This document shows positions 1-10,751 of a DNA stretch of 64,000 nt, in pieces. Both the position numbers and the translations under genes were made by a program. Numbering within the stretch: the first letter of the stretch is position 1; each line of letters begins with the position of its first letter. Location: contig JAJGOT010000349.1 of assembly GCA_022457155.1 (NCBI GenBank), forward strand, positions 558,001 through 622,000, in the 5' to 3' direction. This stretch comes from Cladopsammia gracilis. Its lineage: Eukaryota > Cnidaria > Anthozoa > Scleractinia > Dendrophylliidae. The notes beneath the pieces were generated by a model. It did no database searches, had not been told where the DNA came from, and saw only the letters and a program-made list of their open reading frames with translations.

Positions 1-159
1 AAAACACATTTGTTTTTTTGTTGAAAATTCGTGAAAGGAGCTATTTGAACCAGCTTATAAAATACAGAAAGCTCAAAAGCAAAATAAATACAATCACTTT
101 GATGTAAGTTACGAAAATTGTGAACTTTGTCGTGACACTGACTGAAGGAGCTATTTTAG
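1..159. other. No gene seen
   Basis: AT-rich sequence leading up to a foldback element. No exon, RNA gene or recognisable repeat was found here. Confidence 0.4.
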
Positions 160-388
160 GAGGGTCGTGAAGGGGTAAATTAAATGGGAGCTGGGATTTG
201 CCTTTTTTAGAGGCTGAGAAATGGGATTTTGTGCACTGGGACTGGGATTCATAAAACAAAAACAATAGAAAAATGGGAATGGGAAATTTCAATTTGAGCA
301 ACACAGGCTGGGATTATGGGATTTGAGCTGGGATTTGAAAAAAACAATTTGCTGGGAAATGGGATTAGGACCCCCCTTCACGACCCTC
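160..388. mobile_element. Short foldback (MITE-like) element, 229 bp
   Basis: The ends are inverted copies of GAGGGTCGTGAAGGGG, and the unit is flanked by the 6-bp direct repeat TTTTAG at 154-159 and 389-394. The interior is a degenerate run of GGGATTTG/CTGGGA words. It has no coding capacity and is best read as a non-autonomous DNA transposon copy. The family is not recognised. Confidence 0.7.
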
Positions 389-699
389 TTTTAGCCATCA
401 CTCTGTTTCCGATTAAAAGCAATGGCTCAAAGACTGTGGCGAGAGGAAAAACAAGGAAGCGTCTTACAATTTGAAGACGGGATCTTTGTCAAGTCTAACC
501 ATCAGATACAAACATGTGAGAAATTAAACCTATTTTAACTTGTACACTATGACATGCAGATATATTGACTGTCACGGTTAGGACTGGTGGCTAAAAACAA
601 GATCAAGTCGCCGTATTTTGAAATTTGGTCTCACTTGACCACAGGTTCACCATCGTCACTTGACCACAGGTTTACCATCCTCATGCAGTTTGTGTGGGA

Positions 700-984
700 G
701 CATCGATTATAAATTTAGCCTTTCTAAATGCGATCATAAGGGCTTTTAAAACATATTAAAATGAAATAGAAACGCTAAAAAAATATGAATACGATGCTGA
801 ACTCTGTTGTTACGTATTTCTTTTTTGTTGATTTAAAGCTTACGAGAGCGGTTTTACTAACTTGAAGTTTGACTGAGTGAATAACTGAAACACTCGCAAG
901 CTTAATAAAAAAAACAAACACGTAACAACAAAGTTCATATTCATATTTTGATCGTGTTTAGAAGGCTAAATTTATAACCGATGC
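700..984. mobile_element. Foldback element, 285 bp
   Basis: The left end (GCATCGATTATAAATTTAGC) is matched by the inverted right end at 965-984 with few differences. Inner words such as ATATGAATA and GTTGTTACG are mirrored too, so the whole unit can fold into one hairpin. It has no ORF. A target duplication was not clear. Confidence 0.6.
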
Positions 985-1283
985 AGCCATTTATTCATAA
1001 GCTATTAAATGTGTCCAGAAAGTTCAGCTAATCTGTTATCCTTAAAGTACTTCAAATATGGCAATTCTGCTTACCATTCTGAGCTCCATGCCCAAATACC
1101 GATGCTACTCCGATATCAATCCTCCTTTTCGCGATAAGTGAAAATATAAATTCGTCTATCTCTGCCGAAAAACGAATGCTTCTTTTTTCAACTTCCTCAA
1201 TATTTTATAGGAAATGTTCGAAACTATCGAATTTCTTTCTCTTTAATTTGATGACGTGAAACTTCCCTGTAATAGAAGACTTT

Positions 1284-1938
1284 TAAATTTCCTAATATTT
1301 GTGAATTGAAAACTTACGTCATTTCCAGCAAGAATACTTTACTCATCAAATTTGAGGAATGTACCTGTGTTAGAAAGCGTGCAATCATTTGTTTTGTTCT
1401 CCATACATTTATAAAGTTCACGTAAACATTTAAGGTGCTGTTACACGAGGCAATTTTTTCCTGCAACTTGCAACGCAATGCTGACGAGAGCCATTGCGAG
1501 ACAAGTTGCGGATGAAATTGCGCGTGTAACACCTTCTCTGCACGAAAAATTGCGTTGGGAGTTGCAGAAAAAGTTGACCACTTATCTACTTTTTGCAACG
1601 TTGCGAGACAAGTTGCAAACGTGTAACATGTAATCAGCAACTTGTCTCGCAACATGTCGCAACGGCTCCCGTCAGCGTTGCGTTGCAAGTTGCAGGAAAA
1701 AATTCCCTCGTGTAACGGCACCTTTCAGCCGTTTGTTGAAACCGGCTTCGAACCACGTGGCGGACGTGTCCGCCATTTTGGATTTCAAGTTATCTAATCC
1801 TGCCTTCACCTCAAACTGAGAAAAAAACATTGCACGCTTTCTTGTACAGCTCCATCCTTCACATTTGGAACACATTTGATGAGTAAAATCATCTTCCTAG
1901 TATCTTGAGTTTTCAATTCACAAATATTAGAAAATTTA
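1284..1938. mobile_element. Nested foldback: outer inverted repeat around an inner MITE (1434-1724)
   Basis: The outer arms (about 1284-1400 and 1822-1938) are inverted copies; for example TAATATTTGTGAATTGAAAA near 1291 returns inverted near 1909. Inside, a second element begins GGTGCTGTTACACGAGG and ends with the inverted CCTCGTGTAACGGCACC. Its arms, of about 55 bp, contain TTGCAACGCAATGCTGACG. This looks like one non-autonomous element inserted within another. Neither carries a gene. Confidence 0.6.
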
Positions 1939-1939
1939 A

Positions 1940-3296
1940 ATGTTACCGAAATTATTTGACACTGGATTCCAATAGGTCTTTATCACGCACAGCCATTCTG
2001 GATAAAAACAACTTTTTCACTGCGAGGCTGGGCGAAGAAAAGCAAAGCATTTTATTCTCCGGAGAGTCAACATGGCCGCCGCGTGATAAAGGCTCATACA
2101 AACACTGTATTTGATGATATATTTGCCCTAATATCCCATGATCCCCCAACAAGCGCGAAGTCCTTTATCAGGTAAACAAGTTTCAGACTTTTTTTTTGAC
2201 AAAACTTAACTGTAAAAATTAGGTAAAGTAGTAGCCTTCGACCACCCTTTATGGCAATCATTTGTGCTCATTCATTTATTAAAAATAGATTTTTTAATGT
2301 CTCGCAATAAATGCGCGTCAAACTGATCTTTCATAACTTCTTCTCGAATCCCACGAACAAATATTAAGGTATCACCCAGGGAAAAAATTGCCATTTTTCA
2401 AAAATCGAGATTTTTAGATGTTTGTATAAATCTTTTCAACAGCTTTCTTTTAAAAACAATCCAGAAAAAAAGGTTTTTTCTGTGTATAGTTATTGGGCGC
2501 AAAAGATTTTTCCATGTTATTTTAGTTTAATTGACCGCTGACAAGTCCTGTCATACTTGATTAACTTGTATGTCATCAAGTCACGTGATGTCGAAGACAT
2601 GTTGTTCAACACAGGATTCACATGATTCACTGTTTACTGTTAGTGTTATAAAAAAGAACAGGCTAAACACGACTCCCACTCGTCGCAAAAAGTATTTTAA
2701 AAGCCTAAAATATAAAGCTTTCCCTGTAAGACTTCAGAGAGGATCGCGCTTTTAGATCATAGTTAAGAATTTGTTCTCTTCGATGATATAAACCTTTTGA
2801 TCTCGGCGGAGTATCTCTCAGATTGATAGCGGGAGGATTCATGCTGTCTAGAGCCGTTAGAATTATTTTATTTCTTTATGCCGTTATTCGGTGCTAGCTC
2901 TATTGGCATACATTGTGGTTTCTTTGGCTCACTTTTGTTGCAAGATAAATACTGGCTAAAGTTTGTTATCGCTTTGAAAGTGCTAGGATTGTTCAATTTC
3001 TCAGGCCGTGATTTAATGTCTAAAGTCTGCGGCGTGCAAGACTTGAGAGAAAGTGTTTCCGGCATCACGGATATAGGCGTCTAAGATCCGACTCTCAAAA
3101 AGCCGTAGTTTATAATTCCACTGCAGTAAATTAATTCTTGCAATCATTTTAAGCTCCTAAGTTAGTTCTGTAGTTGAGCAGTGTGTCTCAGTGGAGCTAG
3201 GATGAACCTCCATTGCTTTGTAATAGCGTTTGATTTGCCATCCAGCAGATAATCTGCAACATAGTTGCTGTTTTGTAAATCTCACGGATGCTGGTA
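1940..3296. other. No gene seen
   Basis: About 1.35 kb with only short, composition-driven open frames. None has recognisable domains, and no tRNA-like or clear repeat structure was seen. It ends at the 8-bp target duplication of the large transposon to its right. Confidence 0.4.
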
Positions 3297-3304
3297 AATT
3301 CTTG

Positions 3305-3376
3305 GGCTCTGTCTAAGTGTAAGCATGTCCCCAAATGGGGTGTGTCCATATATCTCTAGATTCACACCTAACTCCC
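3305..3376 (+). repeat. Left terminal inverted repeat of the giant transposon
   Basis: This 72-bp arm starts GGCTCTGTCTAAGTG and ends ACTCCC, where the minisatellite begins. It matches the inverse of 18160-18231 at 69 positions. The target duplication copy AATTCTTG is at 3297-3304. Confidence 0.85.
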
Positions 3377-4576
3377 TATAGATCCTGTAGAACCTATAGA
3401 TCCTATAGAACCTATAGATCGTGTAGAACCCATAGATCCTATAGAACCTATAGATCCTATAGATCGTGTAAAACCTATAGATCCTGTAGAACCTAAAGAT
3501 CGTGTAGAACCCATAGATCCTATAGAACCTATAGATCATGTAGAACCCATAGATCCTATAGAACCTATAAATCCTATAGATCGTGTAGAACCCATAGATC
3601 CTATAGAACCCATAGAACCTATAGATGCTATAGAACCTATAGATCGTGTAGAACCCATAGATCCTATAGAACCTATAGAACCTATAGATCCTATAGCTCG
3701 TGTAAAACCTATAGATCCTGTAGAACCTATAGATCGTGTAGAACCCATAGATCCTATAGAACCTATAGATCGTGTAGAACCCATAGATCGTGTAGAACCC
3801 ATAGATCCTATAGAACCCATAGAACCTATAGATCCTATAGAACCTATAGATCGTGTAGAATCCATAGATTCTATAAAACCTATAGATCCTATAGAACCTA
3901 TAAATCGTGTAGAACCTATAGATCCTATAGAACCTATAGAACCTATAGAACCTATAGATCGTGTAAAACCTATAGATCCTATAGATCCTATAGAACATAT
4001 AGATCGCGTAGAACCCATAGATCCTATAGAACCTATAGATCCTACAGAACCTATAGATCGTGTAGAACCTATAGACCCTATAGAACCTATAGATCGTGCA
4101 GATCCTATAGATCCTATAGAACCTATAATATCGTGTAGAACCTATAGATCCTATAGAACCTATAGATCCTATATAGAACCTATAGATCGTGTAGAACCTA
4201 TACATCCTATAGATCCTATAGAACCTATAGATCGTGTACATCCTATAGAATCTATAGATCGTGTAGAACCTATAGATCCTATAGAACCTATAGATCGTGA
4301 AGAACCCATAGATCCTGTAGAACCTATAGATGCTATAGAACCTATAGATCCTATAGAACCTATAGAACCTATAGATCGTGTAGAACCCATAGATCGTGTA
4401 GAACCTATACATCCTATAGATCCTATAGAACCTATAGATCGTGTAGAACCTATAGATCCTATAGAACCTATAGACCATGTAGAACCCATATATCGTGTAG
4501 AACCTATAGATCCTACAGAACCTACAGATCGTGTTGAACCCATAGATCGTGTAGAACCTATAGAAGCTATAGATCC
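3377..4576 (+). repeat. 18-bp minisatellite array, left arm, first part
   Basis: Tandem copies of ATAGATCCTATAGAACCT alternate irregularly with ATAGATCGTGTAGAACCC, giving a 36-bp higher-order pattern. Because 18 is a multiple of three and the unit lacks stops in several frames, long artificial frames run through both strands (hexapeptide repeats such as YRFYRI and GSTRSI). The array is interrupted at GATCC by the BEL element and resumes at 11170. Confidence 0.9.
4572..4576. repeat. Target-site duplication of the BEL element, left copy
   Basis: GATCC here equals GATCC at 11170-11174. It lies within a minisatellite unit and marks where the BEL/Pao element inserted. Confidence 0.9.
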
Positions 4577-4994
4577 TGTGTTCCAGACACATTTTATTCC
4601 TAACAAAAATATTAAACTACAGATATGTTCATACAGATGTCCTCTCAAAGTCCTCGATTACGACCATACAAAGGTTTTTTTGAAGTCCTCGATCACGATT
4701 ACACGATTGTCCAAAACAAAGTCCTCGATACGAATGTCCAAGCGAAGTCCTCGATGACCGAAAGTGAATTACAACTGATCTCGTCGCGAAAGAAGAAATT
4801 ATTCTACTAAAAAACACTGACAAAAGAAACCTATTTTTTTTAAGCGATTTTGCCTAAATATTTTGGGATTACACGAAAAACAAAGCGGCATTACGTAACC
4901 GCGAAAAAATGTTCCTATTGTCACTTGACAGAGGAAAATAACTCATTAGCGTCTAATTGTCTCTAGTTCAGTTCTTTGTATTGTCTTCAGTTCA
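4577..4994 (-). repeat. 3' LTR of the BEL/Pao element
   Basis: 418 bp, aligned to 10752-11169 with a single substitution and no gaps. In element orientation it starts TGAACTGAAG and ends in CACA. It contains a run of TCCTCGAT/GAAGTCCTCGAT words repeated about five times (4651-4755), a sub-repeat internal to the LTR. Confidence 0.95.
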
Positions 4995-5008
4995 TTTCTC
5001 CCCTCCTT
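4995..5008 (-). promoter_or_regulatory. Polypurine tract
   Basis: On the minus strand this is 14 consecutive purines (AAGGAGGGGAGAAA) directly abutting the 3' LTR. This is the position and composition expected for the plus-strand DNA primer of an LTR retrotransposon. Confidence 0.85.
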
Positions 5009-5064
5009 GATATGTCAATATCAACGTTCTTCCTTGGCAATTCCTCTTATTAGAAGTAATAATC

Positions 5065-6552
5065 TTATGACAGCTCAAGTTGACATAACTTGGTAATGGG
5101 TCTTGTTAACTCGTCTTTCCCCACTTGAACTGTAGCGACTCGTACGTGCCCATCTCTGCCAGGAAAAACTTCGACAATTCGGCCAAGGGGCCAGTGTCCT
5201 CGCGGTGTCTTGGGCGACATTACCAGGACGACGTCTCCAACTTGCAGGTCTCGCTCAACAGTTAACCATTTCCTTCTCACGTTAAGTGCAGGCAGCCACT
5301 CCCGAATCCAGCGATGCCAGAAGTGTCTTACTAACTCCTGGATTCTTCGCCATCGTTTTCTGGGATTGAATGCAGTTTCGTCTACTGATTCTGGTGCAAA
5401 CTGTCCTCCGACTTGTCCAATGAGAAAGTGGTTTGGTGTGAGTGGTACGTCATCTTCGGGATTAGCAGTTTGATAAGTCAGTGGTCTTGAGTTAAGAAGT
5501 GCTTCTGCTCCAGTAAATGCTGTCATTAGCTCTTCGTCTGTGATGTCTGCATTGCCCAGGACTGCATATACTGCACGTTTTGCAGCCTTAATCATAATTT
5601 CGTGAGCGCCTCCGAAATGAGGTGCATGTGGAGGATTGAACTTCCATTGAACTCCTTGGTTGGCGGTTGATTTAGAAATCTTCTCTTGGTCAAGCTCTCT
5701 AACCAGATCGCTTAGTTCTTTGTTAGCTCCAACAAAGTTCCCACCATTGTCAGATATCATCTCTCTTGGTAAACCTCTTCGATTGGCCATTCTGTAGAAA
5801 GCGTTCAAGAATGAATCCGTATCAAGAGCATAGGCCATCTCCAAATGGACAGCCCTGGTCGCTAGACAAGTGAACAAACAAAGGTAACGTTTTTGTCTGC
5901 GTGTCCTTCTCCCCTGAATGGTGATAAATGGTCCGCCATAGTCCACAGCAGACTGGGCAAAAGCTTTCAAGGAAACCCGAAGTCGGATCTGTGGCAGGGG
6001 AGCCATGATTTGCTTTGCAGCTTTGGCTTTTCTTTTCTTGCATTCGTTGCAGTTCTTTTCCCATTCTCGTATCTCTTCTCGACCAGAAATAATCCAGTAA
6101 CGTGCGGATAACGCTGACAACGTTTGATTTGTGCCACCTGCGTGATTGGCTTTCTCATGATAATGTTTCACAATCAGTTGGGTTACACAGTTCTTCCGAG
6201 GTAAGATTATCGGAAATCGTGCATCTTGTGGTAGGAATTCTGCATACTTAAGGCGTCCGTCACATCTCATTTGGCCCTCCTCGTCAAGCCGGGGGTGTAA
6301 CCCGAGTAGCTTGCTCTTCTTTGGCAACTCTCTTTGTCGTTGGAGTGCCAAGTACTCTTCAGCAAAGGCCTCTCTTTGTGCATTTGTTACGATTTGAATT
6401 TCAGAATCTTCAATCTCTTCCGCCTTTAACTCTCCGCTTTCTCTCTTTCTGCTTCTACAGTTGTCAATAAAACGACGAACCCAAGCATGGAGTCGTGTCA
6501 ACTTGGTCCAACTTGAAAAAACGCCTTGGGTCGAGATGCCATGACTGATCAT
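5065..6552 (-). CDS. pol: BEL/Pao integrase and C-terminal pol segment
   Basis: A 495-residue open frame. It contains the zinc-binding HHCC region (H-Y-H and H-A near residue 130, then C-N-E-C-K), followed by a DDE integrase core: an aspartate in VDYGGPF, a second in ISDNGGNF, and a glutamate in FGGAHEIMIKAAKRA. Next comes the conserved segment LNSRPLTY and a C-terminal DUF5641-type domain typical of BEL/Pao integrases. It inserts the cDNA into host DNA. The start codon at 6552 is probably not a natural start, because the family normally encodes integrase as the end of one pol polyprotein. Here the frame changes relative to the upstream ORF in the A6 run at 6516-6521, so the first residues of this frame do not resemble the family. 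Confidence 0.9.
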   Translation of the reverse strand: MISHGISTQGVFSSWTKLTRLHAWVRRFIDNCRSRKRESGELKAEEIEDSEIQIVTNAQREAFAEEYLALQRQRELPKKSKLLGLHPRLDEEGQMRCDGRLKYAEFLPQDARFPIILPRKNCVTQLIVKHYHEKANHAGGTNQTLSALSARYWIISGREEIREWEKNCNECKKRKAKAAKQIMAPLPQIRLRVSLKAFAQSAVDYGGPFITIQGRRTRRQKRYLCLFTCLATRAVHLEMAYALDTDSFLNAFYRMANRRGLPREMISDNGGNFVGANKELSDLVRELDQEKISKSTANQGVQWKFNPPHAPHFGGAHEIMIKAAKRAVYAVLGNADITDEELMTAFTGAEALLNSRPLTYQTANPEDDVPLTPNHFLIGQVGGQFAPESVDETAFNPRKRWRRIQELVRHFWHRWIREWLPALNVRRKWLTVERDLQVGDVVLVMSPKTPRGHWPLGRIVEVFPGRDGHVRVATVQVGKDELTRPITKLCQLELS

Positions 6553-6559
6553 CTTGCTA
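6516..6559 (-). other. Reading-frame break in BEL pol: TAG plus homopolymer frame shift
   Basis: The upstream gag-pol frame stops at a TAG (6557-6559). About 40 bases downstream the family-like sequence continues in another frame, with the switch at a run of six A on the plus strand (6516-6521). Two separate lesions within 45 bp of an otherwise intact, nearly new element could be real mutations, a sequencing slip, or a recoding site. The single-base run is the kind of place where assembly errors occur. Confidence 0.7.
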
Positions 6560-9500
6560 TACTGCTATCATCGCCCAACCTGTTGGCGAAGTGTTTTGAA
6601 CTGATTTCTTGATTTCCTTTGCTCCTGACGCCAGGTCTGCATCAATTTGATTGACGGGCCAGTCTGACTCTTCTTGTTGAAGGAACTTAGGACCTTGCCA
6701 CCACCTTTCCTCTTTGGCCATGTTTGATACACTCATGCCTCTAGTAGTGAAATCAGCCGGATTCTCGTGGGTTGGAACGTGGCGCCACTGGTTTGGATTC
6801 GTCAAGCTTTGAATTTCTCCCACACGGTTAGCTACAAAGGGTTTGAAATTTCTGCTTCTTCCTCTTATCCACCATAATACGTTCATGCTGTCAGACCAGA
6901 AGACTGCCTGACCCACTGTGCTGTTGAGAACTCTGGAAACTGACTCGGTCAATCTTAGCCCCAGAACGGCTGCCATCAGCTCTAAGCGGGGTATACTTGT
7001 TGTCGCGAGAGGTGTCACTCTTGTCTTGGACACAACTAATCGACTTGTTACTGAACCACTTTTGTAGACGGCTCTTAAATAGACTACAGCTCCATATGCA
7101 TCTTGTGAAGCATCCACAAAGGTGTGTAAAGTCTCGAACAGCAAAGCTTCTTCTGCTCCAAGTCGTAAACATCTAGGCACTTTTACTGTTGACAACTCTT
7201 CCAGCTCACAGAACCATTTTCGTGACTTGTGAATCAACTCTCTTGGACACAGCTCGTCCCATTCAACGCCTGCAACCCACATTTCCTGCATCATGACTTT
7301 AGCTCGAATGGTGAATGGTGCCAAGAAGCCGACTGGGTCGAACAGTGTAGCGATCTTCTTCAGGAAATTTCGTTTTGTAAGCTGAAAGTCCTTAGCAGGT
7401 GGATTTGCTTTGAACGTGAAAACATCTTCTTCTGGAAGCCACGTAACTCCAAGCGTCTTTACAGTAGGTAGGGGCTCCTGATTAATATTGACTTCTGACG
7501 CTCTGTCCTCGATAGGTATCTTCTCTAGAACCTTGGGTGAATTAGACAACCATTTTCGGGCGTGCATTCCAGCTTTGTTCCATAGCTCATTTAACTGCCT
7601 GTACAACTCGATGCCTTGATTGTCGTCCAGCACTGAATCCATGCTGTCGTCCATGTAGGTTGACTTTGACACCGTCTCTGCCGCTAATGGAAACTCATCT
7701 TCATGCTTCTCCGCGTGTGACTGAGAGACAAACTGAGCGTGGAATGGCGATGAGTTGACCCCGAAGACAACTCGGTTGAATTCGTATTCACCTGGTTTCT
7801 CTTGCTGACCCAAGGATCTCCACAAGAACCGCTGACATGATCGGTCTTTCGGTGCAACTTCAATTCTTAAATACATTTCAGCGATGTCACAGATGAGTGC
7901 AACAGGGTGTCTTCTGAATCGAAGCAGAACATCATTTAAATCTCTCTGCAACTTTGGACCCTGGTGGATGACGTCATTGAGGGAGATTCCCTCGAACTTG
8001 GCCGAGGCATCGAAGACAATGCGCGTCTTTGTCGTTGCTCTGTCCGGTCGTACAACGGGAAAATGAGGCAAGTACCACCGTTTTGCTGGTCTCTCTTCGG
8101 TTGGCTCGACCTTCCGAATGTAGCCCTTTTCCAGATATTGATTGATGCTCTCTGAGTACGCTGCTGCAATCTCTGGGTTCTTTTGTAAACGTTTCTCGGT
8201 GTTACATAATCTTCGATACGCCATGCCGTAGTTGTCTGGCAGATCTGGGACGTTTTCTTTCCATGGGATTCCCACTTGATATCGACCGTCTGTGTACTTA
8301 AGAGACGTTTGAACTTGCTTTAACGCAGACTGCTCCTCTGGATTCAAAATGCAATGATCACGTGTGGTGCTAGAGTTTTCAATTTCCCAAAACTGACGGA
8401 GTAAACAGTGTATTTCATCGGTGTCCGACTGTTCCCTTGCAAAGAAAGTTTGCGCGAAACTTGACTGCTGGTCACCTCCTTTGAGTCCATCAACAGCTCC
8501 CGTGCATGTCCACCCCAACGGTGTTAGTCTTGCAACTGGCTCTCCGGGTTGGCCACGAACATCCTTGAATGAGTAGTGTAGTTCAGCGTAATCAACACCG
8601 ATCAGCAAGTCCACAATTGGGCGAATGCCTGGGTGTGGAAAACTTAGGCCTTGCAGATGAGACCACTTTGAAGCATACTTTGCCCAGTTAACAACCTTCA
8701 TGTTTCCAGTTACACGTTCTGCTGTAAATACACTGATCCTTGTCTTCACATTTCCACTCATGCTCTCCAGCTCGACTTCAACAGGCGTTGTCTCAAAAGT
8801 CTCAGTCTGTCCATTTAAGACATTCACGGTTACTTTCTGGACCTGCCCTTGAAGTCCCAACTCAGCAGCCACGTCAGCATTTAAATACGTTTTGGTGGAA
8901 GCTTCATCTAGTAAGGCATTCACTTTAATCCTGCGATTTCCATTCTTCAAGAACACTGGAACTGTTCGCAGTGCAACAAATCTCGACTGTTCTTCATGGG
9001 TCGTCATTGTGGTGTGTGATCTCTCTGTTTCCTGTTCAACTGGCTCCTCGGGGGGAAGAAGAACCATTGCTTTCATAGTTTCGCGCTCTGCCATAGGTTC
9101 GAAGCCACCTGATGCTCCTTGTTCCCCTTCATGACGAACTCGAGAGTTCGACTGTTCACCTTGATCCGCCGGCACAGAGTCTTTGTGCAGCAATCGATTG
9201 TGAGTGCTCTTACAATTGTTGATCCCACAAATTCGCGACCTGACGCACGTTTCTCCACTGTGGTCCCCTCCGAGACAACGATAACACAGCTTAAGATTCT
9301 TAGCATTCTTCCATCTCTCTTGAAGACTCATGGCTTTAAATTTGTCACAGCGCCACACTCCATGATGACCACTGCACACTTTACACGGACGGAATCCAGC
9401 CTTTACTTGGTTTCCAGACGATTTCTGAGCGTTGCCGAAGAAAGTGTGCCCACTGTCTTTCTTGTGTCCTCTTTTGCTTAAACCATGAATGGTCTCAGAT

Positions 9501-10723
9501 GCCACTGTCTGAAATTCTGCCTCCTGGATGATGAACTCTCTAAGTGTTTCTACTGATTGCCAACGAGCATTTTCATGAATCCACCGATGAAAGTGGGCTA
9601 GCATCGACTCTGGTAACTTCTTGCACAAACTGAGATACAACGAACCGCTTCCTAATTCATCATGCCGCCCGGCTTCCTTTAAGTTCACAACAGTTACGTC
9701 TAGCAGGTCTGCAAATCTCTCGAGATCCTTTGCGAATCCAGGGCGAAGAGGCTTAAAGTTATCCAATTCTTCCAGATGCAAGGCAATCTGACGTCGTTTC
9801 CCGCCAAATTTTCGTTCTAATCTTTCTTTAGCCGCTTCATAGGCTGCTGCAGAATGTCCTAAAGGCTCCACAACCTTTAACGCTTCGCCAGACAAATATT
9901 GACGCAGTTGAAGAAGCTTGTATTCCGGTGTAGCAGGCGCCTTGTCCACACATGCGATAAACGCAGTTTTCCAACTTTCATACAATCTCTTGTCACCATT
10001 AAAGACGGGAATTGACACTCGCTTTAGTTGACTCCACATGTCTTGACCAAGCGATGGTTTGAAACGACTGTCTGTCGATCTTCCCGTGAATACATTCAAT
10101 GCACTCGGTCCCTTGAACTCCGGTTTCCTTTCTGAATCCTTTAAATCGTGAAGTTCGTCTTCATCAGATAAACGAAAACGATACGCGCGATGTAATCCCT
10201 GGAAATCTTCTTTTTGACGAGCGATGTCTTGTTCACGCTGGAGTCGATCTTCCTGAACTTGTTTTTCTTCGCTTTTCCGTGCTACAACTTCTTCAATTCG
10301 ACGGCGGCGAGTGTTTTCCGATGCATCCGTCGCTAAACTCGATAATTCATCCTTTCGATTGTCCAGATACTCTTGAGCTCGATTGTTAGCTTCCGAATAC
10401 TCTGACTCTAATTTGTCCATTTCTTCGCCGATCTTTCGACGCTTCTCTTTGTCCTTTAGACTTAGATATTCTTGCGATAATCTTTGCATCGTGTCCAAAG
10501 CGCATTCCTGTACCTCCGACAACTTGTTACAAATCGCCCTGACCTCTCGTCGACTTGGATATTCTTCGTCATCCAATAGACCCAGTAACTTGTTTCTTGT
10601 TTTGGTGAACGCCGATTTATCCTTCGCCTTTTGTTGCTTAAGACTCTCGATTCTCTCCTCCAATTCGTCCGCCACGTCCATTTCGGCCGCTTCGTCCACG
10701 CGCGTCCCGTCCACCGCCATCAT
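6557..10723 (-). CDS. gag-pol: BEL/Pao gag-protease-reverse transcriptase-RNase H polyprotein
   Basis: The open frame extends to 10765, but 10752-10765 is LTR and 10736-10746 is the primer site. I therefore take the methionine at 10723 (or 10720) as the start, giving about 1388 residues. Order: coiled-coil acidic/basic gag N-terminus; DUF1759-type gag region; zinc knuckles including CYRCLGGDHSGETC near residue 478; aspartic protease with ALLDEAST near 603; reverse transcriptase with LICDIAEMYL and the catalytic YMDD near 1023; RNase H with FVDASQDAYG near 1203 and the later FWSDS. It makes the particle and copies the RNA to DNA. The protease motif has D-E-A where most families have D-S-G or D-T-G. 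The frame ends at the TAG at 6557-6559. Confidence 0.93.
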   Translation of the reverse strand: MMAVDGTRVDEAAEMDVADELEERIESLKQQKAKDKSAFTKTRNKLLGLLDDEEYPSRREVRAICNKLSEVQECALDTMQRLSQEYLSLKDKEKRRKIGEEMDKLESEYSEANNRAQEYLDNRKDELSSLATDASENTRRRRIEEVVARKSEEKQVQEDRLQREQDIARQKEDFQGLHRAYRFRLSDEDELHDLKDSERKPEFKGPSALNVFTGRSTDSRFKPSLGQDMWSQLKRVSIPVFNGDKRLYESWKTAFIACVDKAPATPEYKLLQLRQYLSGEALKVVEPLGHSAAAYEAAKERLERKFGGKRRQIALHLEELDNFKPLRPGFAKDLERFADLLDVTVVNLKEAGRHDELGSGSLYLSLCKKLPESMLAHFHRWIHENARWQSVETLREFIIQEAEFQTVASETIHGLSKRGHKKDSGHTFFGNAQKSSGNQVKAGFRPCKVCSGHHGVWRCDKFKAMSLQERWKNAKNLKLCYRCLGGDHSGETCVRSRICGINNCKSTHNRLLHKDSVPADQGEQSNSRVRHEGEQGASGGFEPMAERETMKAMVLLPPEEPVEQETERSHTTMTTHEEQSRFVALRTVPVFLKNGNRRIKVNALLDEASTKTYLNADVAAELGLQGQVQKVTVNVLNGQTETFETTPVEVELESMSGNVKTRISVFTAERVTGNMKVVNWAKYASKWSHLQGLSFPHPGIRPIVDLLIGVDYAELHYSFKDVRGQPGEPVARLTPLGWTCTGAVDGLKGGDQQSSFAQTFFAREQSDTDEIHCLLRQFWEIENSSTTRDHCILNPEEQSALKQVQTSLKYTDGRYQVGIPWKENVPDLPDNYGMAYRRLCNTEKRLQKNPEIAAAYSESINQYLEKGYIRKVEPTEERPAKRWYLPHFPVVRPDRATTKTRIVFDASAKFEGISLNDVIHQGPKLQRDLNDVLLRFRRHPVALICDIAEMYLRIEVAPKDRSCQRFLWRSLGQQEKPGEYEFNRVVFGVNSSPFHAQFVSQSHAEKHEDEFPLAAETVSKSTYMDDSMDSVLDDNQGIELYRQLNELWNKAGMHARKWLSNSPKVLEKIPIEDRASEVNINQEPLPTVKTLGVTWLPEEDVFTFKANPPAKDFQLTKRNFLKKIATLFDPVGFLAPFTIRAKVMMQEMWVAGVEWDELCPRELIHKSRKWFCELEELSTVKVPRCLRLGAEEALLFETLHTFVDASQDAYGAVVYLRAVYKSGSVTSRLVVSKTRVTPLATTSIPRLELMAAVLGLRLTESVSRVLNSTVGQAVFWSDSMNVLWWIRGRSRNFKPFVANRVGEIQSLTNPNQWRHVPTHENPADFTTRGMSVSNMAKEERWWQGPKFLQQEESDWPVNQIDADLASGAKEIKKSVQNTSPTGWAMIAV

Positions 10724-10735
10724 TTTAGAACCTCG

Positions 10736-10746
10736 CTCTGCTACCA
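10736..10746 (-). promoter_or_regulatory. Primer-binding site, probably initiator tRNA-Met
   Basis: Five bases inside the 5' LTR the minus strand reads TGGTAGCAGAG. This complements the last 11 bases of eukaryotic initiator methionine tRNA including CCA, as I recall that sequence. The match stops there. The tRNA identity is inference; the position is as expected. Confidence 0.6.
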
Positions 10747-10751
10747 AAAAA

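Noticed and set aside
3377..4576. CRISPR-like regular repeats
   Set aside because: Repeats are contiguous with no unique spacers, and the genome is animal.
3282..4592. A 436-residue minus-strand frame of YRFYRIYGFYTI repeats, and similar long frames at 11151-11792 and 15824-17768
   Set aside because: They are translations of an 18-bp repeat whose length is a multiple of three. Frames are open on both strands at once and have no start, domain or non-repeat part.
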